DNA of 64,000 nt from UBA7803 sp041690675. GTDB lineage: Bacteria > Pseudomonadota > Gammaproteobacteria > Pseudomonadales > Azotimanducaceae. Below the pieces are notes generated by a model. The model was not told the DNA's origin. It was given only the letters and a program-made list of their open reading frames with translations, and did no database searches. Positions 41,395 through 52,705 of the stretch are shown here, piece by piece. The DNA lies in NCBI GenBank assembly GCA_041690675.1, contig JAWLGU010000005.1:34618-98617 (forward strand). The letters are read 5' to 3'. Positions within the stretch are counted from its first letter, which is position 1. The number at the start of each line of letters is the position of its first letter. A program made the translations under genes and the position numbers.

Positions 41395-42306
41395 ATGATC
41401 GCACTCACCCACCGGCTCCCGCTCACGCGCCTTGTCGCCGTCTGTCTCGCCTGTGCCGCAGCATCAGTAGCTCCAGCGGCGCTGGCCGCCGCCTACTCGC
41501 TGCGGGACGACGATGTCCAGGTCGTTGGGGCAATCACCACCATCCGCGCTCGCTACGAAGACACCCTGGCCGCTATCGCCGAGCGGTACGGGCTGGGATA
41601 CCGCGAGGTTCTGGATGCCAACCCGGACGTGGACCCGTGGCTGCCCGGTGAGGGCACCGAGGTGATCCTGCCGACCGAGTACGTGCTGCCGGACGGGCCG
41701 CGAGAGGGGGTGGTCGTGAACGTCGCCGAGTATCGGCTGTATTACTATCCGCCGAACCTCGACATGGTGATCACCTATCCCGTAGGGCTGGGGCGCCAGG
41801 AGTTCCGCACGCCGCTGGGGACCACGCGCATCGTCACCGCCATCGAGAACCCCAGCTGGACCCCCACCGCATCCTCACGTAAGGAGCATGCCGCTCAGGG
41901 CAACCCCCTGCCGCCGGTGGTGCCGCCGGGGCCGGACAATCCGCTGGGTTCCCTGGCGCTGCAGCTCGACATCCCCGGCTACTTCATTCATGGCACCAAC
42001 CAACCCTTCGGTGTGGGGCAGATGGTGAGTCATGGTTGCATCCGCCTGTACGAGCCTCACATCGCGACGCTGGCGGAGCTGACGGGCAAGGGCACGCCGG
42101 TGCACATCGTCGATGAGCCGTTCAAGGTGGGTTGGCGCGGCGACCGACTGTTGGTCGAGGTGCACCGGGGAATCTATTCGGACCCCGATCCGGCGGAGCT
42201 GCCGAAGCGCATCGAAGCGGCCACAAAAAACCGCGCCGCAGTCATCGACTGGGCGCGGGTTCAGGAGTTGCTGGAAACCCCGACCGGCGTTCCAGCGAGG
42301 ATCTGA
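41395..42306 (+). CDS. L,D-transpeptidase with LysM-like domain (YkuD family)
   Basis: This 303-residue protein has a signal peptide (LVAVCLACAAASVAPAALA), a LysM-like segment (YEDTLAAIAERYGLGYREVLDANPDVDP) and a YkuD domain ending in IHGTNQPFGVGQMVSHGCIRLYEP, with the catalytic Cys in SHGCIRL. E. coli enzymes of this type attach the C-terminal Lys of Lpp to peptidoglycan or make 3-3 crosslinks in the periplasm. Its stop is 1 base from the stop of the converging Lpp-like gene, which ends in Lys, so the two are plausible partners. Confidence 0.93.
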   Translation: MIALTHRLPLTRLVAVCLACAAASVAPAALAAAYSLRDDDVQVVGAITTIRARYEDTLAAIAERYGLGYREVLDANPDVDPWLPGEGTEVILPTEYVLPDGPREGVVVNVAEYRLYYYPPNLDMVITYPVGLGRQEFRTPLGTTRIVTAIENPSWTPTASSRKEHAAQGNPLPPVVPPGPDNPLGSLALQLDIPGYFIHGTNQPFGVGQMVSHGCIRLYEPHIATLAELTGKGTPVHIVDEPFKVGWRGDRLLVEVHRGIYSDPDPAELPKRIEAATKNRAAVIDWARVQELLETPTGVPARI

Positions 42307-42307
42307 C

Positions 42308-42586
42308 CTACTTACGCGCGCAGCAGGTGTCGGAAATCCGTTGTACGCGCTCGTTGGCTTGATTCGCCGCATCCATGGCCCGCTGTGCCGTGGATTGAGC
42401 AGCGCTCGCTTCCTGACTGGCACGGTTCGCAGCCGAGGCAGCTCGATCCGCAGAGTTCGCGGCTGCTTCTACCTGACTCTCAAGATCACTCAGGCGCGAC
42501 TCCAGGGTGTCTACGCGATTGGTATCGACGGACGCACAGCCCGCAATGGCAAAAGTTGCGATGAGAGCGATTGCTGATTTCTTCAC
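42308..42586 (-). CDS. Lpp-like murein lipoprotein
   Basis: This 92-residue protein has a lipobox (FAIAGC) after a short signal peptide, an alpha-helical coiled coil of Ala/Gln/Asp heptads (LESRLSDLESQVEAAANS onward), and a C-terminal RISDTCCARK that ends in Arg-Lys as in Lpp. It would be a trimeric outer-membrane lipoprotein, covalently linked to peptidoglycan through the final Lys. The start is GTG at 42586 with GAGG 8 bases upstream. Two Cys just before the end are unusual. It converges end to end with an L,D-transpeptidase gene. Confidence 0.87.
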   Translation of the reverse strand: MKKSAIALIATFAIAGCASVDTNRVDTLESRLSDLESQVEAAANSADRAASAANRASQEASAAQSTAQRAMDAANQANERVQRISDTCCARK

Positions 42587-42748
42587 GATAAAGCCTCTTT
42601 TTGTGGCTGTTGACCGAGGCTGCACGATACCACAGGAAACGCGATTTGTACCCGGTGGAAGAGGGGCGGCGGGCGTGACAAGCCACCGGGTGTCAATCGA
42701 GCGGGTCATGCCGCGTCCTGCAGTGACGCGGCTCACAGATCCGCTCTC

Positions 42749-42808
42749 AAAAACAACAAGAGAACTGACAGATCGGGCCTGACAAGCGAATGCCCCGGGC
42801 TTCAGTTC
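42749..42808 (-). terminator. Probable terminator of the alcohol dehydrogenase gene
   Basis: On the minus strand, GAACTGA (42808-42802) pairs with TCAGTTC (42768-42762) around an inner GGGC/GCCC stem, followed by an interrupted T-rich tract ending in TTTTT (42753-42749). The stem includes the gene's stop codon. The loop is large, so confidence is moderate. Confidence 0.45.
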
Positions 42809-43899
42809 TCGAGCTCGAGGATCGCCCTCCCCGCGATCTTGCCTTGCTCGAGCGCCGTCGTCGCCTCGTTGATCTGATCGAGGGAGTAACGTGCCGTCAC
42901 CAGGGCGTCCAGATCCAGGTCGCCGTTCTCCTGCCACTCGAGGAATCGGGGGAAATCGCGTTCAGGTGCGCACGAGCCGCCGATGCTGCCGATGAAGTGC
43001 TTCTCGTTGAGTAGCACGTCGAGAGCGTTCAGCTCCACGCTCGTGGTGGGCACGCCGACGAGCACAGCCGTGCCGCCGTCGCGGGCGCCGAAGTGGCCCG
43101 TGCGGCAGGCCGGGACGATCTGCTCCATGGTGGTCTTGATGCCGATGCAGTCGAAGGCGTAGTCGACGCCGCTCACCGGCGTGTGGAAGATGGTGAACTG
43201 ATCGTTCCGCCCCGTCAGCGCGTGAATCGCCTGCACCGGATCTTCACGGCTGGCGTTGATTCCATGGGTCGCGCCGAAGCGTTTCGCGAACTCCAGCTTG
43301 GCGTCGTCCAGATCGACGGCGACGATGGGGTTGGCGCCCGCCACTCGGGCGCCCACCACCGCAGACAGGCCGACTCCGCCGACGCCGAAGATGGCGACAC
43401 TCTGGCCCGGCTGAACGTTGGCGGTATTGACGACCGCACCGGCGCCGGTCATCACCGCGCAGCCGATGATCGAGGTCACGTCGGTACGGATGCCAGGGTC
43501 CACCTTCACCACGTACTGCTGGTCGGCCAGGGTGTGATCCGCCCAGGTGAAGACGTTCTCGGACTCGGCCATGCCGTCGCTGACCTGCAGCGTGGCACGG
43601 ACGGGAGGCGCATTGGCCGCCACGGCGTTACGCGGTACCCAGGTGACGAGCACCGTGTCCCCTTCCCGGACATGGGTCACGTCGCGTCCGACCGCCAGCA
43701 CCACGCCGGTGGATTCGTGGCCGAGGATCACCGGACTCGTTCGCGGGCGGTGCATCTGGTGGAGCTGTGAATGGCAGATCCCCGAGGCGAATTGCTTCAC
43801 CACCACCTGAGTGGGACCCGGGTCGGGCAGCTCGAGCTCCTCGATGCGCAGCACCGAGGTGTCCTTCGGCAGCACCACCACACGCGCGGGGGTTCCCAT
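42802..43899 (-). CDS. Zinc-dependent alcohol dehydrogenase (class III-like / NDMA-type)
   Basis: This 365-residue medium-chain dehydrogenase has a catalytic zinc segment (FASGICHSQLHQMH), GHESTGVV and the NAD site FGVGGVGLSAVVGARVAG. It resembles the class III group, but the four-Cys structural zinc lobe of frmA is missing in the 85-120 region, where VLVTWVPRNAVAANAPP is read. The substrate may be an alcohol or aldehyde. It is monocistronic, with a probable terminator after it. Confidence 0.88.
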   Translation of the reverse strand: MGTPARVVVLPKDTSVLRIEELELPDPGPTQVVVKQFASGICHSQLHQMHRPRTSPVILGHESTGVVLAVGRDVTHVREGDTVLVTWVPRNAVAANAPPVRATLQVSDGMAESENVFTWADHTLADQQYVVKVDPGIRTDVTSIIGCAVMTGAGAVVNTANVQPGQSVAIFGVGGVGLSAVVGARVAGANPIVAVDLDDAKLEFAKRFGATHGINASREDPVQAIHALTGRNDQFTIFHTPVSGVDYAFDCIGIKTTMEQIVPACRTGHFGARDGGTAVLVGVPTTSVELNALDVLLNEKHFIGSIGGSCAPERDFPRFLEWQENGDLDLDALVTARYSLDQINEATTALEQGKIAGRAILELEN

Positions 43900-43997
43900 A
43901 TTCGCCTCCCTGCCTCACGTTGTCGGTTCCTGGATATTGACCTCAAGGTGGAACGGACGCAACGTGGCGGGTGGTCCGGTGGGCTAGACTTCGACGC

Positions 43998-44531
43998 ATG
44001 ACCGATCGTTTCAAGCTGATATTCCGGGGCGAAGTGCTCCAGGGGCAGCACCCGGCGGTGGTGCGGAAGCGCCTCGCCGCGCTTGCCACCTTCGATGAGG
44101 CGCAGCTCGACAAGCTCTTTTCGGGGCACCCGGTTGTGGTCAAGCGCGAAGCGGACAAGCCCACCGCGGCGCGGTTTCAGACGCTGTTCGGCAAAGCCGG
44201 CGCCCGACTGCGCGTGGTGCCGCTCGAGACGGCGGAACGCGACGCACCGGCGGGCGGAGGGGAAGCCCCGGATTTCGAGGTGCTGCCTACCGGCAGCGCC
44301 ATCCTGCGGGACGACGAGCGGGTTCGACCGACCGCACCGCAGATCGATCTATCCGGGCTGTCGGTGCAGGAGGGCGATCCAGAGGAGCCGGAACGGGCCC
44401 CGGCGGTGGCGCCCCCGGAGGTGGGGCACCTGTCGCTGGCGCCGGCTGGCGCGACGCTGAACGACGCGAAGCCGCCACCGCCGCCGGCGGCCCCGGACAC
44501 CTCTCACATACGTTTGCTCGACGAATCCTGA
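43998..44531 (+). CDS. Hypothetical cytoplasmic protein with FRGE-type N-terminal domain
   Basis: The protein has 177 residues. The first 75 form a small alpha/beta domain (FKLIFRGEVLQGQHPAVVRKRLAALATFDEAQLDKLFSG then VVKREADKPTAARFQTLFGKAGARLRVVPLE). From memory this is found at the N-terminus of many proteobacterial membrane and uncharacterised proteins. The rest is Pro/acidic and low in complexity. There is no membrane helix. Function unknown. It lies alone between the dehydrogenase and mevalonate operons. Confidence 0.7.
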   Translation: MTDRFKLIFRGEVLQGQHPAVVRKRLAALATFDEAQLDKLFSGHPVVVKREADKPTAARFQTLFGKAGARLRVVPLETAERDAPAGGGEAPDFEVLPTGSAILRDDERVRPTAPQIDLSGLSVQEGDPEEPERAPAVAPPEVGHLSLAPAGATLNDAKPPPPPAAPDTSHIRLLDES

Positions 44532-44559
44532 CCGCCATGCCGTCCAGGCGGGCCGGCGA

Positions 44560-46810
<2,251 letters not shown>

Positions 46811-46833
<23 letters not shown>

Positions 46834-47776
46834 GGGACGCAATCTCCAGGGGTACGGGCAGGAATCGTTTGTCGGCGGCCAGACGCAGAAACCGCTCGGC
46901 CGCATGAGGATCCGGGGCGAAGGCGGCGCCGATGTCGCCGCCGCCGGCCCCGCACGGTTTGTAGACCACTCCGGCTTCCATGGCAAGTTGCGCCAGGTGT
47001 TCGTGTCCCCCGTTGTAGATCCCGAGGCCGGCGGCCTGGTCCAGGGCGCGGAGCGCGGCGACGTAGTCGGCGAGACCAACGAGCAGATCGCGATGGTCGA
47101 ACAGCCCCCGCGCCGCCGCGGCGAGCTCCTCCAGCGCCGCTCCTCCGTCACGCTCCCGCCAGGCTTCGAAGCGTGCCAGGTGATCCACCGTGCGCGCGGG
47201 GACGCCCGCCCACACGAAGGCCAGGTGCAGGCCGTCCGGCAGCCGCCAGGCTTTGCCGCAGCCCCGTTCGAATCGAATCGTTCCGCCGTGCCAGGCGGCC
47301 GCCACGTCGAGGCCGCTGCCGGCGCCGCCCTGCAGTCGGCGGTGAATGGCCAGGGCTGTGGCGAGCTCCGCCGGCTGCCCCAGCAGCCGGCAGAACGCTG
47401 CGTACACCGTGGCGCAGAGCGCGGCGCTGGAGCCGAGGCCCAGCTTCCGGTGGTCGACGTGAAAGGCGCGGGTATCGAGCTCCACCCGGCCGCCTTCCGG
47501 CAAGTCGCGGCAATCCAGGGCCTGCAGCACGTGCCACGGCAGGTGCCACACCTGTGCGGTAGCCGGGGCATCGTGTGCCGCCAGCCGCGACCGCGGGACT
47601 TCCGCTGGCGGGGCCGGATGGCCGAGGGCCGAAAAGTGCCATGCCCTGTCGTCCGGCGCGGCGGCGAGGCTGCACGTGGCGAAACGGTTCACTGCCATCA
47701 CCAGCGCCGGCGCGCCCGCGAGCACCGCGTATTCGCCCCACAGCACCACCTTGCCCGGTGCGCGTGCCCGGATCAT
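46811..47776 (-). CDS. mvaK2: Phosphomevalonate kinase (GHMP family)
   Basis: This 321-residue GHMP kinase has ARAPGKVVLWGEYAVLAGAPAL at the N-terminus, the ATP loop KLGLGSSAAL (about 124-133) and the C-terminal GAGGGDIGAAF. Its position between diphosphomevalonate decarboxylase and the reductase/mevalonate kinase fusion makes it the phosphomevalonate kinase of the pathway. It is coupled on both sides: a 4-base overlap with mvaD and a 23-base overlap with the fusion gene. Confidence 0.85.
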
Positions 47777-48711
47777 GAGCCGACTCGGGCCCCATGGCCC
47801 AGCCCGGTGGAGAGGACGTCCTTCACCCCGGGTATCACGGTCAGGGTCTCCACCACGGCCGGCTCGCTTTCGGGCAGGCAAACGGCCTTCACCTGCGGGC
47901 CGGCGTCCACCGTGAAGAACACGGCCGCGCCCTCGTCTCGCAGCGCCCGCAGCCGCTGCAGACAGGCCACGGTGGCGGCGTTCCAGTAGATGAGCCCGGG
48001 GCGGGTGGCGAGCATCAAACCGTGCATCTTCAGACAGCTGTGCTCCGCGAGCTCGGCCAGGGCGGCGAAGTCGCGCGCGCCCAGGTGGGTCAGCGCTTCG
48101 TCGAAATCGCGTCGGGTGCTTTCCACCCACGCCTCATAGTAGGGGGAGGTAGCGGCGGAGAGCCGCATGCCATCCGTGGACGAGACGGCCTTGCTCGACG
48201 TATCGGTGACCGCGATCACCACCCTGAGCGGCCACGCCTCGGCGTCGAGCAGGGCTCGGCCCCGCCAGGCGGGCGGCTCCAGCGCCACGAAGCCGCCGAA
48301 GACGGATCGGGCGGCCGAGGCCGACGCGCGTCGGGCGAACTCGGAGCGAAGCTCGGGTGTCATGTTCAGGTCGCACAAGGCATCGACGGCGGTGACCAGC
48401 GCCGCGAAACCGGACGCCGAGGAGGCGAGCCCAGCGGCGGTGGGAAAGTTGTTGCTGGAACGGATGCGCAGCGGCGGCACGTCGAAGCGCTCGCGCAGCT
48501 CAGCCAGGCATCGCGCCACCTTGGCGTCGTCCACCGGACGCCCGTCCAGGTAGAACGCGTCCTCGCCCGCCTTCTCCACCTCGGTGGTGGTGGTCAGGGT
48601 GTCGAGGGTCACGGACAGGGAGGGCGTCGCCGGCACGTTGCCCGGGCCAGGCGCTTTTCCCCAGTACTTGATCAGGGCAATGTTCGGATGAGCATGGGCA
48701 ACGACGCTCAC
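47773..48711 (-). CDS. mvaD: Diphosphomevalonate decarboxylase
   Basis: This 312-residue enzyme begins with HAHPNIALIKYWGK, the hallmark of the family, followed by TPSLSVTLDTLTTTTEVE and SSNNFPTAAGLASSASGFAAL (ATP loop). It has MLATRPGLIYWNAATVACLQRL and VDAGPQVKAVC in the C-terminal half. It converts 5-diphosphomevalonate with ATP to isopentenyl diphosphate. It is followed by the phosphomevalonate kinase gene with a 4-base overlap; the amidase gene upstream is only 9 bases away and may share the transcript. No isopentenyl isomerase is seen in the window. Confidence 0.93.
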   Translation of the reverse strand: MSVVAHAHPNIALIKYWGKAPGPGNVPATPSLSVTLDTLTTTTEVEKAGEDAFYLDGRPVDDAKVARCLAELRERFDVPPLRIRSSNNFPTAAGLASSASGFAALVTAVDALCDLNMTPELRSEFARRASASAARSVFGGFVALEPPAWRGRALLDAEAWPLRVVIAVTDTSSKAVSSTDGMRLSAATSPYYEAWVESTRRDFDEALTHLGARDFAALAELAEHSCLKMHGLMLATRPGLIYWNAATVACLQRLRALRDEGAAVFFTVDAGPQVKAVCLPESEPAVVETLTVIPGVKDVLSTGLGHGARVGS

Positions 48712-48720
48712 TCCGCGCTC

Positions 48721-50181
48721 TCAAAGATAGGCGGGGGGTGGTACGAACTGGCAGCCGGCGGCTTCGAGGAGCCGGGCCACGCCGATGGTGAGGAGGTCCG
48801 AGTACTCGGCTCCGACGATCTGCAGGCCGATGGGCAGCCCGGCTTCCGACAGGCCCGTGGGAATCACCGTGGAGGGGAGGAACGCAACGCCGGTCAGGCC
48901 GGCCCAGAATACCTGCTGGAAATACGGGTACTCGCGGCCATCCACCTCGATGGTCCGCTGGCCGAACGGCCGATGATCGTGGGGGAAGGCGGCGGTGGGC
49001 ATGATCGGAGTCAGCAGCACGTCGTAGCGTTGGAAGAACTGGTGCCATTTCCAGCGCAGCTTGTGGCGGGCCTCGTCGCTGGCCGACCAGTCGCGGAAGC
49101 TGGAGACCTGCGCCCGCAGCACCTTGGCCGCCGGACTCAGGTCGTCCGGATCGAGCTCGGCGAGCCTCTGACGCAGGCTCTCGTAGTCCTTCTGGGGGAT
49201 GCGGGTGGCCATGGTGGCCTGCAGGAGGTTCTGGTAGACATCGTGGCTGTGAGCGGGATCGAAGTCCGGTCGTGCCTCGCGATCCACTCGGGCGCCCGCG
49301 TCCTCGAGCATGTGGGCTACCTGCTCGACCCGGGATCGCACTTCGGCCGAGACGGGAGACATCGTGTCATCCGGCCATACCGCCACCTCGAGACCATCCA
49401 GACCCCGCTCGGGCGGTTCGGCCAGCTCGAGGCGGTAGCCCCTGGCCATGATGTCGTCCGGTCCGGCGAGCACGCGCAGGGTGGTGTCGAGGTCGATAGC
49501 GGAGCGAGCCATCGGCCCGATCACCGCCATGTCCGGCGCCGCGTGGATGTCTCCCGGCCCTGAATGTCCCCGCGTCCACAGCAGGTTCCAGGTGGGCTTG
49601 TGGCCGAACACGCCGCAGTAGTGAGCCGGATTGCGGATGGAGCCGCCGATGTCGGAGCCGGCCTCCAGACCTGTCAGCCCGGCGGCCAGCGCGGCCGCTG
49701 CGCCGCCGGAGGAACCGCCGGGCACCCGATCGGGATCGTAGGGATTGCGCGTGGTGCCGTAGATGTCGTTGTAGCTCTGGAAGTCAGCCAGCGCCAGCGG
49801 CACGTTGGTCTTGCCGAACACCACCGCGCCGGCGTCCTTCAGCTTCCGCACGGCCACGGCGTCTTCCGTGGCGACGTTCTCCCGCCAGTCCGGATTGCCC
49901 CAGGTCGTGGGCGTGCCGGTGAGGTTGTAGGACTCCTTGATGGTCATGGGCACGCCGTGCAGGGGCCCCCACGATTCGCCGCGGGCCGTCGCCGCGTCCG
50001 CCTCCCGGGCCCGCGACAGCGCCTGCTCGCGCACATCCACCACGATGGCGTTCAGGGTCGAGTTGTGGTGGTCGACACGTTCCAGGTACGCCTTCAGCAC
50101 TTCCTCGCTCGAAAGCTCCCGGTTCGCGATCCGCTGAGCGAGTTCGGTCGCCGACAGAAAAACGATGTCGCGGTCGCTCAT
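48721..50181 (-). CDS. Amidase (amidase signature family)
   Basis: This 486-residue amidase has the catalytic Lys in GVPMTIKESYNLTG and the Ser/cis-Ser core DRVPGGSSGGAAAALAAGLTGLEAGSDIGGSIRNPAHYCGVFG. The N-terminus (FLSATELAQRIANRELSSEEVLKAYLERV) is the usual glutamyl-amidotransferase-A-like helix. It is the third amidase in the window. It lies directly upstream of mvaD (9 bases), so it could be in the mevalonate transcript, but no metabolic link is evident. Confidence 0.92.
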   Translation of the reverse strand: MSDRDIVFLSATELAQRIANRELSSEEVLKAYLERVDHHNSTLNAIVVDVREQALSRAREADAATARGESWGPLHGVPMTIKESYNLTGTPTTWGNPDWRENVATEDAVAVRKLKDAGAVVFGKTNVPLALADFQSYNDIYGTTRNPYDPDRVPGGSSGGAAAALAAGLTGLEAGSDIGGSIRNPAHYCGVFGHKPTWNLLWTRGHSGPGDIHAAPDMAVIGPMARSAIDLDTTLRVLAGPDDIMARGYRLELAEPPERGLDGLEVAVWPDDTMSPVSAEVRSRVEQVAHMLEDAGARVDREARPDFDPAHSHDVYQNLLQATMATRIPQKDYESLRQRLAELDPDDLSPAAKVLRAQVSSFRDWSASDEARHKLRWKWHQFFQRYDVLLTPIMPTAAFPHDHRPFGQRTIEVDGREYPYFQQVFWAGLTGVAFLPSTVIPTGLSEAGLPIGLQIVGAEYSDLLTIGVARLLEAAGCQFVPPPAYL

Positions 50182-50273
50182 GGCCTGCCTCGTGTGCGTT
50201 CGATGTCTCAATGACTCTGACCGGTGACGGTGATTTAATCAAGGTTCCGGCCGGGTTCGAACGGGGAGATCTG

Positions 50274-51281
50274 ATGAACGTCAATCGGCAGTGGGTTCTA
50301 GCGCGCCGCCCCCACGGCATGGTGACCCGGGACGACTTCGAATATCGGGAGGTGCCGGTTCCCCAGCCGGGGGAGGGCCAGCTTCTGTTGCGTAACCGTT
50401 ATCTGTCCTTCGACCCCACGCAGCGCGGCTGGATGGAGGACAGGGAGAGCTACCTGCCCCCGGTCCAGATCGGCGAGGTCATGCGCGCCGGTTCGGTGGC
50501 GGAGGTGGTCGAGTCGCGTCACCCGGACTTCCAGGTAGGCAATCTGGTGCAGACCACGGGCGGCTGGCAGGACTTCGTCGTGGTGGAGCCCGGCGCCGGC
50601 TGGCCATTCGTCACCCGGATTCCCGACGGCGTGCCGCCCACCATGCCGCTCAGCGTGCTCGGGGTTACCGGCCTGACGGCGTACTGGGGCATGCTGGACG
50701 TGGGTAGGCCCCAGTCCGGCGAGACGGTGCTGGTTTCCGGAGCAGCGGGCGCAACGGGATCCGTGGCCGGACAGATCGCCCGGATCAAGGGCTGCCGGGT
50801 CGTGGGCATCGCCGGCGGCGAACAGAAGTGCAGCTGGCTCCGGGAAGCCGCCCGTTTCGACGCGGTCATCGACTACAAGAGCGAGAACGTCGACCGGCGC
50901 ATCGGCGAGTTGTGTCCCGGCAAGGTGGACGTGTTTTTCGACAACGTCGGCGGACCCATTCTCGAGGCCGCCTTGAACCACATCGCCCTGCGGGCGAGGG
51001 TGGTGCTGTGCGGCGGAATCTCCGGCTACAACGCCGTCGAGCCGCAAGCTGGACCGGTGAATCTCATGAACCTGGTGGTGATGCGCGCGCGCATGGAAGG
51101 TTTCATCGTCCTCGATTACATGGACCGCGCCGAGCAGGCCGTCGCCGATCTGCTCTGCTGGGTGCAGAACGGCGAGCTGGTCTACCAGGAAGACATTCAG
51201 AAGGGCTTCGAGAACATCCCGGACACCCTCAATCGACTGTTCACCGGCCGGAACGTGGGCAAGCAGCTCCTCGAGATCTAG
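50274..51281 (+). CDS. NADP-dependent medium-chain reductase (CurA/prostaglandin-reductase type)
   Basis: This 335-residue member of the zinc-free MDR family starts with NRQWVLARRPHGMVTRDDFEYREVPVP. It contains MPLSVLGVTGLTAYWGMLDVG, the nucleotide motif GAAGATGSVAGQIARIKGCRVVGIAGG and the long C-terminal NIPDTLNRLFTGRNVGKQLLEI. It reduces the double bond of alpha,beta-unsaturated ketones or aldehydes with NADPH. ATG 50274 follows GGGGAGATCTG. It converges with the quinone reductase gene. Confidence 0.92.
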   Translation: MNVNRQWVLARRPHGMVTRDDFEYREVPVPQPGEGQLLLRNRYLSFDPTQRGWMEDRESYLPPVQIGEVMRAGSVAEVVESRHPDFQVGNLVQTTGGWQDFVVVEPGAGWPFVTRIPDGVPPTMPLSVLGVTGLTAYWGMLDVGRPQSGETVLVSGAAGATGSVAGQIARIKGCRVVGIAGGEQKCSWLREAARFDAVIDYKSENVDRRIGELCPGKVDVFFDNVGGPILEAALNHIALRARVVLCGGISGYNAVEPQAGPVNLMNLVVMRARMEGFIVLDYMDRAEQAVADLLCWVQNGELVYQEDIQKGFENIPDTLNRLFTGRNVGKQLLEI

Positions 51282-51284
51282 CCA

Positions 51285-52256
51285 TCAGGGCACGAGCACG
51301 GTGGAGCCCGTGGTGCGCCGCGACTCGAGATCCCGGTGGGCCTGCGCAAGCTCCCGCAGCGGATACCGCTGGTTGATGTGGACCCGCACGGTGCCGTCAG
51401 CGATCAGCGAGAACAGCTCCGCGGCCATGGCGCGAAGATCTTCGGTGCGGGCGCTGTAGGTCGCCAGGGTGGGTCGGGTGAAGAACAGCGAGCCGCGGTT
51501 CTGCAGGTCGTGGGGCTGCACGGCCGGCGCATTGCCGGAGGCGTTGCCGTAACTGACGAACATCCCCAGTGGCGCCAGCGAGTCGAGTGAGACCTGAAAG
51601 GTGTCCTTTCCCACGGAGTCGTACACCACGTCGACACCGCGGCCCCCCGTGAGCTCGCGAACGCGGGCGGCTACGTCTTCGCGATCGTAGAGGATGGTGT
51701 GGTCGGCGCCGTTTTCCCGCGCCAGCGCCGCCTTCTCGGGACTGCCGACGGTACCGATCACCGTGGCGCCGATATGGTGGGCCCATTGGCACAGGATCAA
51801 TCCCACGCCCCCGGCCGCTGCGTGAACCAGCAGCGTGTGCTCGGGGCGGACCGTAAAGGTGCGAGTGAGCAGATAGCAGGCGGTGAGGCCCTTGAGCAGG
51901 CTGGCCGCGGCCACGTCTTCGCCGATTCCGTCGGGAATCGCCACGATCCGGCCGGCGGGTACCAGGTTGGCCTCGGAGTAGGCCCCCATCACCCCGGCGT
52001 AGGCCACTCGATCGCCCTCGGAGAAATCGGCAACACCGTCGCCCACGGCTTCGACCACCCCCGCCGCTTCCGTGCCGAGTCGGCTCGGCAGCGCCACGGG
52101 GTACAAACCGCTGCGGAAGTAGGTGTCGACGTAGTTCAGGCCCACCGCGGTGTGCCGGACCAACACCTGACCGTTGGAGGGCTCGGGAAGCGTCTCCTGC
52201 TCCCATCGCAGAACTTCCGGGCCCCCGGTTTCGTGAATGCGGTAGACACCCACCAT
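51285..52256 (-). CDS. qor: NADPH:quinone oxidoreductase
   Basis: This 323-residue zinc-free MDR protein has ETLPEPSNGQVLVRHTAVGLNYVDTYFRSGLYP at the N-terminus, LPSRLGTEAAGVVEAVGDGV, AAAGGVGLILCQWAHHIGATVIGTVGS (NADPH site) and DVVYDSVGKDTF. It matches E. coli QorA along its length and reduces quinones by one or two electrons. ATG 52256 is preceded by GAGAGAGCG; longer frames start without a site. No regulator is adjacent except the small envelope protein. Confidence 0.92.
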   Translation of the reverse strand: MVGVYRIHETGGPEVLRWEQETLPEPSNGQVLVRHTAVGLNYVDTYFRSGLYPVALPSRLGTEAAGVVEAVGDGVADFSEGDRVAYAGVMGAYSEANLVPAGRIVAIPDGIGEDVAAASLLKGLTACYLLTRTFTVRPEHTLLVHAAAGGVGLILCQWAHHIGATVIGTVGSPEKAALARENGADHTILYDREDVAARVRELTGGRGVDVVYDSVGKDTFQVSLDSLAPLGMFVSYGNASGNAPAVQPHDLQNRGSLFFTRPTLATYSARTEDLRAMAAELFSLIADGTVRVHINQRYPLRELAQAHRDLESRRTTGSTVLVP

Positions 52257-52347
52257 CTCGACGCTCTCTCGTGAACTGGCCGAGAGTCTCCGACACCGGC
52301 GTGGAGATCGCAACGTCGCTGTGTGGTCCGCCGTTGCCCGAGGCGGC

Positions 52348-52569
52348 TCACTCGAGGTCGAGATCGTCCTCGAGCATTCGATTGATCGAGCGTTCCTCGC
52401 GCCAGTCTTCGATGCGGCGCCGGGCGTTGGCTCGCCGATGATGGCGGCTACGCTGCTCCTCTTCCTCTTCCGCCCACTTGCGGCTGAGGTGCTCGATGCG
52501 TGATGACAATGGGGGCGGCAGTTCGTCCGGTTCCAGGTCGAAACTGTCGTCGAAGTGATGGTGTTTCAT
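52348..52569 (-). CDS. PA3496-family small envelope-integrity-type protein
   Basis: This 73-residue basic/acidic protein begins MKHHHFDDSFDLEP and ends with ARRRIEDWREERSINRMLEDDLDLE, the C-terminal pattern of the PA3496 family of small proteins. No membrane helix is present, and the function is unknown beyond the family name. The start ATG has GAGG 3 bases upstream. It diverges from the HdfR-like regulator. Confidence 0.72.
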   Translation of the reverse strand: MKHHHFDDSFDLEPDELPPPLSSRIEHLSRKWAEEEEEQRSRHHRRANARRRIEDWREERSINRMLEDDLDLE

Positions 52570-52678
52570 CGTCCTCGAAATCCGAAAACTCCTGGCGCGC
52601 CCGCGCGTCGGGCGGACGCGGAAAAACATTAGCCGTCGTTCCCTCAACAAATAAATCAATATTTAATTGGCCTCCTGA

Positions 52679-52691
52679 ACAAAAATTTTGT
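52679..52691. promoter_or_regulatory. Palindrome in divergent AT-rich promoter
   Basis: ACAAAAATTTTGT is a perfect palindrome around a central A, lying 14 bases before the LysR start in a locally AT-rich stretch (about 52640-52695). LysR proteins bind imperfect dyads with a T-N11-A core, so it may be an autoregulatory site. Evidence is only the symmetry and the location. Confidence 0.35.
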
Positions 52692-52705
52692 ATTTCTGGA
52701 CGGCG

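Noticed and set aside
46834..47571. Upstream extension of the reductase/kinase fusion to 1003 residues
   Set aside because: The added part overlaps phosphomevalonate kinase in another frame; the class II reductase N-terminus matches the ATG at 46833.
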